Shown piece after piece: positions 1 to 64,000 of a DNA stretch of 64,000 nt. The position numbers and the translations under genes were made by a program. Positions within the stretch are counted from its first letter, which is position 1; every line of letters starts with the position of its first letter. The notes beneath the pieces were generated by a model. It had not been told where the DNA came from and made no database searches. It was given only the letters and a program-made list of their open reading frames with translations. This DNA comes from Elephas maximus indicus (Eukaryota > Chordata > Mammalia > Proboscidea > Elephantidae): the NCBI RefSeq assembly GCF_024166365.1, contig NC_064820.1, positions 58,877,501-58,941,500 of the forward strand, in the 5' to 3' direction.

Positions 1-664
1 GCCACCTAAGATGCATCAATGAGTCTCAACCCACCTGGATCAAAGGAGAATGAAGAACACCAAGGACACAAGGTAATTACGTGCCCAAGAAACAGAAAGG
101 GCCACGTGAACCAGAGACTACATCATCCTGAGACCAGAAGAACTAGATGGTGCCTGGCTACAACCAATGACTACCCTGACAGGGAACACAACAGAGAACC
201 CTTGAGGGAGCAGGAGAACAGTGGGATGCAGACCCCAAATTCTCATAAAAAAGACCAGACTTAATGATCTGAGAGTAGAAGGGCCCTGGTGGTCATGGCC
301 CCCAGACCTTCTGTTGGCCCAGGACAGGAACCATTCCTAAAGCCAACTCCTCAGATATGGATTGGACTGGACAATGGGTTGGAGAGGGATGCTAGTGAGG
401 AGTGAGCTTCTTGGATCGGGTGGACACTTGAGACTATGTTGGCATCTCCTTCCTAGAGGGGAGATAAGAAGTAGAGGGGCTTAGAAGCTGGTGAAATGGA
501 CAGGAAAAGAGAGAGTGGAGGGAGGGAGCGGGCTGTCTCATTAGGGGGAGAGTAATTGGGAGTATGTAGCAAGGTGTATGTAAGTTTTTGTGTGAGAGAC
601 TGACTTGATTTGTAAACTTTCACTGAAGGCAGAATAAAAATCATAAGGAAAAAAAAAAAAAAAA
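1..664 (+). mobile_element. L1 3' UTR (young afrotherian L1), copy A
   Basis: Shares the 3' UTR seen repeatedly in this window (ACCAGAAGAACTAGATGG, GAACACAACAGAGAACCC, AATAAAAA near the end) and finishes in poly(A). It begins outside the window. Open frames in it are 3' UTR noise. Confidence 0.85.
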
Positions 665-1199
665 GACGAAAGCCACACAAACCAGAGGCTCCATCAGCCT
701 GAGACCGGAATAACTAGATGGTGCCCGGCTACCACCAATGACCACCCTGATGAGGAACGAATAGAAAATCACTGACGGAGCAGGAGAAAGTGTGGAATAG
801 AACTCAAATTAACATAAGAAGACCAGACTTAATGTTCTGACTGAGACTGGAGGAACCCCTAAGGCCATGGCCCCTGGATGCCCTGTTAACCCAGAACTAA
901 AACCATTCCCAAAACCTACTCTTCAAGCAAAGATTAGACTGGAATATAAAACGTAAAATAATTACTTGTGAACAGATACAGGAGATCAAATGGGCGGCTT
1001 CTGTCTGGAGGCAGGATGAGAAGGCAGAAGGGGACAGGAGCTGGGTGGATGAACACGGAAAACTCAGGGTGGAAAGGGGGAGTGTGCTGTCACATTGTAG
1101 GGATTGCAACTACTGTCACATGACAATATGTGTATAAAATTTTGTATGAGCGATTAACTTGAGGTATAAACTTTCACCTAAAGTACAATTAAAAAAAAG
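665..1199 (+). mobile_element. L1 3' UTR, copy B
   Basis: A second, more diverged 3' UTR of the same lineage in the same direction, starting right after the poly(A) of copy A and ending at TACAATTAAAAAAAAG. Confidence 0.8.
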
Positions 1200-2785
1200 T
1201 GTGATGGCCTATAGTGTGACTGGATGGCTTCTTTAAATTGGATAGTCAGGGAATGCCTCTTTGAAGAGAGTTGTTATGTGGTGCTAATACTCACAACCCC
1301 AAATCTCAGTCTTTTTCTTTTCATGCTGTGCAAATCTATTCCCTAAGTGAGATTTCTCATAATGTTGTTTGAGTTGGTAGGTCATTGTTCTGGAGAGCAA
1401 CACTTTCTGGTGGTGGTGGGGGTTAGTTAGAGTCCCACAGGTGCTTAGATAATGATAAATTCTTCTGAGTGGTTATCTTTTGGTGATTTGCAAAGGAGTG
1501 GGAGTGTTGTCTCCTTGCACACATTGAGTTTTCCCAAGGAAATACAAGACAAAGCTAATGCATCTGATTAATATGATTATTATTTTATATGAGGAACATC
1601 CAGCTTGCAGCAAGGACTCCTTATGCCCAGTGGGATATCCTATGTTAACATAACCTCAGGCCTCTCTGTTGGGGACAGGTAACCAATCACATCTTTCTTT
1701 TCTCTACCACATAGAAAACAAAGTAGGTAGCAATTAGTATCTTCAGACCAAGGCAAAACAAACACCTCCCTGAAATGTAAAACAAAGCTGGCCCTATTGA
1801 AAAGCAACAAAGGGAAGGCTGAGGGGAACAACATGTAATATGTCTACTTGGATGTCAAATCATAGGGTGCAGATCAAAACAGAGCGGGTGTTGAGGGCTG
1901 CCTGGTCATACGTTTCTCAGAATTTATGAGAATAGGCACCAAGGGTCTGCAGTTAACGAGAGTGCTCAGCGTGTAGCAGAGTAGGCTGCCCTGTTGAGAG
2001 GTAGTATCCAGTCTCTAAGTGAATTCAACTACACTGATTTGAAATGAATGGATGGAGTTGCTACCGTTTTCTTCTCAGGTGGCAAGTCTGGATGTTGAAT
2101 TGTGTCCTTCAGCAACAGTGTTTCCTAGTACCTTTGGCAAGTTGAGAAAGAATTCTTTTCCCGTAGTATTATAACCTGCATTTCTGTATTATTACCATGT
2201 ATGCTGTTTTTTTATCAGCTTAAAGGAATAGACACTTGAACCATTTTAGAGAACCTATCACATTCCATGCACTGAGCTGTCCTGTATTTGATACTGTAAC
2301 ATCAATCTCTAAGATCTATTAGAGGTTTTATTTTTGGTCATATACACAAGTTTAACATAGAACTATGGAAATTATTTTCACCAAAGTAACATATTTAGAA
2401 TTTCTGCCTTATTTTGGTGCTTGACTTATTTTGATGATGTACAACTACTAAAATATTCCAGGAAGAGCAGTGTACACGGTGGCATGCATCCCTTGCTCCA
2501 GTATGGCAATGAGACTACTCACCATAGTAATACATTTCACTTAATCAACCGGTGTTCAATCAGTGTCTACTCTGAGGTGGCCCAGTTATTTTTTCCTTAA
2601 TGACATTTATCGTATAGTCCTGATTATAAAAGTAATGTCCATTTATTAGAGTAACATTAGAGAAAATCCATAACAAAGAGAATTTTAATATTATAAATTT
2701 AACAGAAAAACACCAACACTTTGACATGTACTCTTTCAGTTCTGTGTCTATATATCTAAACACATAGACACCATACATTAATATA
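1200..2785. other. Intergenic sequence, nothing recognised
   Basis: Unique AT-rich sequence downstream of DHX29. I found no supported gene, tRNA or recognisable repeat; the open frames are short and lack family features. Confidence 0.6.
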
Positions 2786-2996
2786 GGTCCCTGGGTGGCG
2801 CAAATGGTTTGTGCCTGACTACTAACTTGCAGGTTGATGGTTTGAATCTACCCAGCGGCACCACAGAAGAAAGGCCTGGCAGTCTGCTTCCATAAAGATT
2901 ACAGCTAAGAAAAGCCTATGGTGCAGTTCTACTTTGTAATACGTGATGTTGCCATGAGTTGAAATCAACTTGATGGCAACAGGTTTGTTTTTTGGT
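2786..2996 (+). mobile_element. AfroSINE (long-body variant)
   Basis: tRNA-like head (GGTGGCGCAAATGG), middle module (CATAAAGATTACAG) and tail ending GATGGCAACAGGTTTG. Diverged variant with a CCCAGCGGCACC-type body. Confidence 0.85.
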
Positions 2997-3013
2997 TATA
3001 CACACACACACAC

Positions 3014-4808
3014 TTTTTTTTTTTAATTTTGCTTTAGGTGAAAGTTTACAGCTCAATTTCTCATACAAAAATTTATACACATATTGTTACATGACATTAG
3101 TTGCAATCCCTATAATGTGACAGCACACTTCCCCTTTCCTACCCAGGTTTCTTGTGTACATTCAACCAGTTCCTGTCCCTTCTTGCCTTCTCATCCTGCC
3201 TCTGGACAGAAGCCACCCATTTAGTGTCATGTATCCGCTTGAACTAAGAAGCACACTCTTCACGAGTATTATTTTACGTTTCATAGTCCAATCTTTGCCT
3301 GAAGAGTGGGCTTCAGGAATGATTTTAATTCTGGGTTAACAAACATCCGGGGCCATGACTTTGGTGGTTCCTCCATTCTCAGTCAGACCATTAAGTCTGG
3401 TTTTTTTACGTGAATTTGAGTTCTGCTCTGCACTTTTTTCCTGCTCCATCAGGGACTCTTTGTTGTGTTCCCTCTCAGGGCAGTCGGTAATTGATGGTAG
3501 CCAGACACCATCTAGTTCTTCTGGTCTCAGGCTAATGGAGTCTCTAGTTTATGTGCCCCTTATGTCTCTTGGTTTAATATTTTCCCTGTGTCTTTGGTGT
3601 TCTTCATTCTCCTTTGCTCCAAGTGGGTTGAGACCAATTGATGCATCTTAAACGGCTGCTTACAAGCTTTTAAAACCCTAAACTCCACTCACCAAAGTGG
3701 GATGCAGAATATTTTCTTAATAAACTTTATTATGCCAATTGACCTAGATGTCCCCTGAAACCATGGTTGCCAGACTCCAGCCCCAGGTACTCTGTCCCTC
3801 AAAGTGTTTGGTCATGTTTAGGAAATTTCTAAGCTTTTGCTTTAGTCCAGTTTTGCTGAATTCCCCTGTATTGTGTTGTCCTTCCTTTCACCTAAGATGA
3901 TTCTTGTGTACTGTCTAGTTAGTGAATTCCCCTCTCCCTCCCTCCCCACCCTCGTAACTATCAAAGAGTGTTTTCTTCTGTGTTTAAACCTTTTCTTGAG
4001 CTCTTATAATACTGGTCTCATACAATAGTTGTCCTCTTGTGACTAATTTCACTCAGCATAATGCCGTCCAGATTCATCCATGTTGTGAGATGTTTTGTGG
4101 ATTCATCATCGTCCTTTATTGTTGCATAGTATTCCGTTGTGTGTATATACCATAATTTATCCATTCATCTGTTGATGGGCACCTAGGTTGTTTCCATCTT
4201 TCTGCTACTGTGAACAGTGCTGCAGTGAACATGGGTGTGCATATATCTGTGTGTAGCTCTTATTTCTCTAGGATATATTCCAAGGGGTGGGATTCCTGGG
4301 TCATATGGAAATTTCTAGTTTTTTAAGAAAGCACCGAATCGATTTCCAAAGTGGTTGTACATTTTAAATTCCCACCAGCGGTGCATAAGTGTTCCAGTCT
4401 CTCCACAACCTCTCCAACATTTGTGTTTTTTGGATTAGTGCCATCCTTGTTGGGGTGAGATGGTATCTCACTGTAGTTTTGATTTGCATTTCTCTAATGG
4501 CTAATGATAGTGAGCATTTCCTCATGTATCTGTTAGCTACCTGAATGTCTTCTTTGGTGAAGTGTCTGTTCATATCCTTTGCCCATTTTTTAACTGGGTT
4601 GTCTTTTTGTTGTTGAGGTATTGCAGTATCCTGTAGATTTCAGAGATTAGACCCTTATTGGATATGTTGTAGCCAAAAATTTTTTCCCAGTCTGTAGGTT
4701 CTCTTTTTACTCTCTTGGTGAAGCCTTCTGATGAGGGTGTTTGATTTTTAGGTGCTCCCAGTTATCTAGTTTCTCTTCTGCTGTTTGTGCGTTGTTAGTT
4801 TTTTCATA
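3014..4808 (-). mobile_element. L1, 5'-truncated: ORF2 C-terminal part plus 3' UTR
   Basis: Minus-strand poly(A) at the low-coordinate end, then the 3' UTR, then ORF2 sequence up to about 4800. The minus strand reads NRHFTKEDIQVANRYMRKC and IREMQIKTTVRYHLTPTRMA (about 4400-4573), typical of the L1 ORF2 C terminus. It is interrupted by frameshifts and stops. Confidence 0.9.
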
Positions 4809-4940
4809 ATCTCAAACTTACCAACTTATCAATTCAGTTGTAGATACAAAATGGGCTTGCGGGTACCACTACATCTTTTTGCTTAGTAAATGTTACTAAG
4901 ATGGACAGCATCTATTAATAGTGTGTACTTATTTAAGTTT

Positions 4941-5104
4941 GGAGCCCTCGTGGCACAGTGGTTAAGTGTTTGGCTGCTAACCAAAAGGCTGGCAGTTTGA
5001 ATCCACTAGCCACTCCGTGGAAACCCTATGGGGCAGTTCTACTCTGTCCTACAGAGTCACTATGAGTTGGAATTGACTCAATGGCAATGTTTTTTTTTTT
5101 TTTT
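4941..5104 (+). mobile_element. AfroSINE
   Basis: Starts GGAGCCCTCGTGGCACAGTG (box A-like head), ends ACTCAATGGCAATG plus a T run. Short-body form lacking the middle module. About 250 bp beyond the DHX29 poly(A) signal. Confidence 0.92.
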
Positions 5105-5339
5105 AAGTTCTGATTTTGAGTATTAAACAACTAATTGCTGAAGTTGTTCATTTCCTGGAAATCTAAGTTATAACTGGTTTTGGAGCTCATTTTCTCTTCT
5201 GGCTCAAGAAGATCTAAATTCTTAAGACTTCAAGGACTAATAAAGGATGAGGAACACAGGGAATCACAACACTAAACTGCAGATACTTTAGACACAATCC
5301 TTGCTGTTAAGGCGCATAATGACAGACAAAACATAGATG

Positions 5340-5569
5340 ATTACCAAAGAATTTATTGTAAATGTAGTGGCAAATACATTGAGAATCATCATCATTAAAA
5401 AGGAGCTAGAAAATTACCCATGTTTAAAGTATGTGCTTTTTTCTGCCACGTTTAAGTTGTGGCTAGTACCAACACTGTAAGTACTGAGATACTTAATGGG
5501 ATGGTCCATATAATTTCATGACTGTATCTTCATGTTGAATTTTAAAACAGCTGACCTTGAGTTTCAATG
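5340..5569 (-). terminator. DHX29: DHX29 3' UTR and poly(A) signal
   Basis: A canonical AATAAA on the minus strand sits at 5352-5357, about 215 nt after the stop codon. A T/GT-rich stretch follows at about 5318-5337, as expected downstream of a cleavage site. I see no other AATAAA between it and the stop. The exact cleavage position is inferred. Confidence 0.75.
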
Positions 5570-61830
<56,261 letters not shown>

Positions 61831-61962
61831 ACTGCAACTGTGGCAGAAGATCCTTCCCCGCCCAGGCCACAGGCCGACAGCCCTTCACATTTCTCAGCGC
61901 CCGCACTGCCACCCGGAAACTTCCATCCGGGCTTCTCAGGCCTGGGCGGCCGCTGCCTTACA

Positions 61963-61967
61963 ATTGG
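61963..61967 (-). promoter_or_regulatory. CCAAT box (NF-Y type)
   Basis: CCAAT on the minus strand, about 133 bp upstream of the DHX29 start codon. Its position fits NF-Y control of DHX29. Confidence 0.5.
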
Positions 61968-61984
61968 TCCGAGCCACCAAAGCT

Positions 61985-62002
61985 CCGCCCCCCTCCGCCC
62001 CC
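61985..62002 (-). promoter_or_regulatory. Paired GC boxes (SP/KLF-type)
   Basis: Two adjacent GGGGCGG-type sites read on the minus strand, separated by one base, midway between the two genes. Confidence 0.55.
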
Positions 62003-62248
62003 AGGTGCCTGTGGCGTGCGGCGTGCCAGGCGCCCTGTGCCGCGCACCGCCTTTACTGTTTAAACCTCCGAGCTGCCTGTCTACTAGTGGCAGGAAGGTT
62101 CTGAAAAGGGAAGGTAATCGGGGGAAAATTCCCGGCGGCCGTGTGACTCGAATACTTTTGACTCACACAGGCCACTGTTGAGCCTTCACTGGTCGTCACT
62201 GCTGGTGCGGTCGCGGGGCATCGTGGGTAGGAGTGCTCACGGCTCCAA

Positions 62249-62259
62249 AAGATGGCGGA
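62249..62259 (+). promoter_or_regulatory. YY1-type motif over the MTREX start codon
   Basis: AAGATGGCGGA contains the ATG of MTREX. The AAnATGGCGGC element is a known YY1 site just downstream of TSSs, often overlapping the initiator codon. It suggests a short 5' UTR for MTREX. Confidence 0.6.
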
Positions 62260-62385
62260 CGCGTTCGGGGATGAGCTCTTCAGCGTGTTCGAGGACGACT
62301 CGACCACTGCAGCCGGAACCAAAAAAGACAAGGAAAAGGAGAAGGGGAAATGGAAGGGGCCCCCAGGGTCTTCGGAAAAGGCCGG
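62252..62385 (+). CDS. MTREX: MTREX (SKIV2L2/MTR4) coding exon 1
   Basis: Encodes the N terminus of the Ski2-like 3'-5' RNA helicase that works with the TRAMP, NEXT and PAXT complexes to deliver RNA to the nuclear exosome. Seen: MADAFGDELFSVFEDDSTTA, a Lys/Glu-rich stretch, WKGPPGSSEKA, then two bases of a Gly codon and donor gtaagg. This is the flexible N-terminal region; the helicase core is outside the window. The start has A at -3 and G at +4. An AfroSINE tail begins almost directly after the donor. In human MTREX and DHX29 are also divergent neighbours. Confidence 0.96.
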
Positions 62386-62390
62386 GTAAG

Positions 62391-62443
62391 GTCCCTATGA
62401 GTCGGAATCGACTCGACTGGAACGGGTTTGGTTTGATTTGAGG
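62391..62443 (+). mobile_element. AfroSINE tail abutting the MTREX exon 1 donor
   Basis: GTCCCTATGAGTCGGAATCG through AACGGGTTTGGTTTGATTT: the last about 53 bp of an AfroSINE with its SINE-type GGTTTGGTTT end, starting five or six bases after the donor GT at 62386. Confidence 0.92.
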
Positions 62444-62689
62444 AGGACGTACAAAATATATATTTTTTTCTTCTCTGTGCTGCTTTATGAAGACCACGAA
62501 GACTTGGGATATACAATGAGTGGCGTCGGGAAGGGAAAGGGGGTTTGAGAAAAAGGTTGGGGAGGGAGGAATGAAGAAAGTTTGTTGATTGGCGTTTACC
62601 GGTGTCCGCAGGCTGCGTAAGCTCCTGCTACGTTTGTTTTACGCTTACTTTGCTGACTTCACCCCTGTCTTCCCGGTGGGGTCTTGAGG

Positions 62690-62782
62690 GCACATAGATT
62701 GTCTTTGGTTCTGTATCCCCAGTACCAGTCCAGTGCCTGACACATCGTCTTTAATAAACAAAACAAATGACTAATTCAGTAA
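62690..62782 (+). mobile_element. L2 LINE 3' end
   Basis: TTCTGTATCCCCAGTACCAG and CAGTGCCTGACACATC, followed by TTTAATAAACAAA. Confidence 0.7.
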
Positions 62783-62956
62783 AGGGCCCTGGTGGTGCAG
62801 TAGTTAAGAGCTTGGCCGCTAACCAAAGGGGTCAGCAGTTCGAATCCACCAGCCGCCGCTTGAAAACCCTATGGGGCAGTTCCACGCTGGCCTGTAGGGT
62901 AGCTGTGAGTCGGAATCAATCGACTCGACGGCAACGAGTTTTGGTTTGGTTTTGGA
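62783..62956 (+). mobile_element. AfroSINE (MTREX intron 1)
   Basis: GGGCCCTGGTGGTGCAGTAG head through GACTCGACGGCAACGAGTTT. It keeps many CpGs, so it is probably young. Confidence 0.96.
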
Positions 62957-62969
62957 GTGGAAAGGTCAG

Positions 62970-63135
62970 ATAACAACAAAAGGGAAAGATCTCCAAGCTG
63001 TAGTTTTCTTGTCTATAAAATGGAGGCAATAGTGCCTACTACTAGACTTGATGTGAGGGTTAAATGAGATACTACGTGTAAAGCGCTTAGTATGCTTAGC
63101 CCATAATGAACTCAAATGATAGCTATCGCAGAGTT
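62970..63135 (+). mobile_element. MIR SINE
   Basis: TTCTTGTCTATAAAATGGAG, GAGGGTTAAATGAGATACTA, GTAAAGCGCTTAGTA. Confidence 0.8.
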
Positions 63136-63273
63136 TAAGAAAAAAATTTTACATTGCTGAACTTGTAAACCTATATAATGAATGATATTTATAAGCTCCA
63201 CAAAGTATACAACATACTGTTTATAGGAGCACAAGGAAAAGCTAAGACTTGAATTAGGTAGCTAAAATAAGGT

Positions 63274-63958
63274 GTTTTTTTTAAAATTTTTATTGTGCTT
63301 TAAGTGAAAGTTGACAAATCAAGTTAGTCTCTCACATATAGACTTATATACTCCTTACTACATACTCCCACTTACCCGCCCCCTAATGAGTCAGCCCACT
63401 CCCTCCTTCCAGTCTCTCCTTTCTTGACTGTTTTGCCAGTTTCTAACCCCCTCTACTCTTCCATCTCCCCTCCAGACAGGAGATGCCAACATAGTCTCAA
63501 GTGTCCACCTGATGCGAGTAGCTCCTCATCAGCATCTCTCTCCAACCCATTGTCCAGCCCAATCCATGTCTGATGAGTTGACTTAAGGAATGGTTCCTGT
63601 CCTGGGCCAACAGAAGGTTTGGGGACCATGACCACCAGGATTCTTCTAGTCTTAGTCAGAACTTTAAGTCTGGTCTTTTTATGAGAATTTGGAATCTGCA
63701 TCCTACTGTTCTCCTGCTCCCTCAGGGATTCTCTGTTGTGCTCCCTGTCAGGGCAGTCATTGGTTGTGGCTGGGCACCATCTAGTTCTTCCGGTCTCAGG
63801 ATGATGTAGTCTCTGGTTCATGTAGCCCTTTCTGTCTCTTGGGCCCATGATTACCTTGTGACCTTGGTGTTCTTCATTCTCCTTTGATCCAGGTGGTTTG
63901 AGACTCATTGATGCATCTTAGATGGTTGCTTGCTAGCGTTTGAGACCTCAGACACCAC
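63274..63958 (-). mobile_element. L1 3' UTR (MTREX intron 1)
   Basis: T run and TTTTTATTGTGCTTTAAGTG, then the shared 3' UTR to GATGCATCTTAGATGG. 5' truncated. AAGGTG at both ends may be a short target-site duplication. Confidence 0.9.
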
Positions 63959-64000
63959 AAGGTGGTTCGTTTTTAATCCACAAAGTTTACTCTTGGCACT

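Larger units (their letters stand above)
61831..62251. promoter_or_regulatory. Bidirectional DHX29/MTREX promoter
   Basis: 421 bp separate the two start codons. The stretch is GC- and CpG-rich and has no TATA box. Sites seen: ETS cores back to back at 61913-61924 (CCGGAAACTTCC), an inverted CCAAT box (ATTGG) at 61963-61967, two GC boxes at 61985-61993 and 61995-62002, and a YY1-type motif at its right edge. That arrangement is usual for divergent housekeeping promoters. Transcription starts cannot be placed from sequence alone. Confidence 0.85.

Overview
This window is from an afrotherian mammal, most likely an elephant (inference). The host genes match mammalian DHX29 and MTREX exon by exon. 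The introns are full of AfroSINEs (tRNA-headed SINEs whose tail reads like TATGAGTCGGAATCGACTCG), BovB-like RTE LINEs of the RTE1_LA type, and a young L1 lineage with a characteristic 3' UTR. I recognise that combination from proboscidean genomes.

Layout. 1-5,330 is the 3' flank of DHX29: three L1 pieces, two AfroSINEs and about 1.6 kb of plain unique sequence. 5,350-61,830 is DHX29 on the minus strand. All 27 coding exons can be placed with GT/AG borders and consistent phases; they join to 4,107 nt (1,368 residues plus stop), one residue shorter than the human protein as I recall it. 61,830-62,252 is a short CpG-rich, TATA-less divergent promoter with a CCAAT box, GC boxes, paired ETS cores and a YY1-type motif over the second start codon. 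62,252-62,385 is coding exon 1 of MTREX (SKIV2L2/MTR4) on the plus strand; the rest of MTREX lies beyond the window and its intron 1 fills 62,386-64,000.

The two genes face away from each other. DHX29 is a DExH-box helicase of the 40S ribosomal subunit that supports initiation on structured mRNAs. MTREX is the Ski2-like helicase that feeds RNA to the nuclear exosome. Both are housekeeping RNA helicases.

The interest lies in the introns. They hold a decayed partial copy of DHX29 exon 24 inside intron 24; an L1 insertion carrying about 470 bp of 3'-transduced LTR-like sequence inside one target-site duplication; an AfroSINE with a twin-priming-like 5' inversion; two Tigger-like DNA transposons and an AfroSINE nested three deep; four AfroSINEs lined up at re-used target sequence; a TA-flanked MITE inside a MIR; and an AfroSINE tail that starts within about six bases of the MTREX exon 1 splice donor. 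I see no CRISPR array, functional tRNA or rRNA gene, operon, or new multi-gene system.
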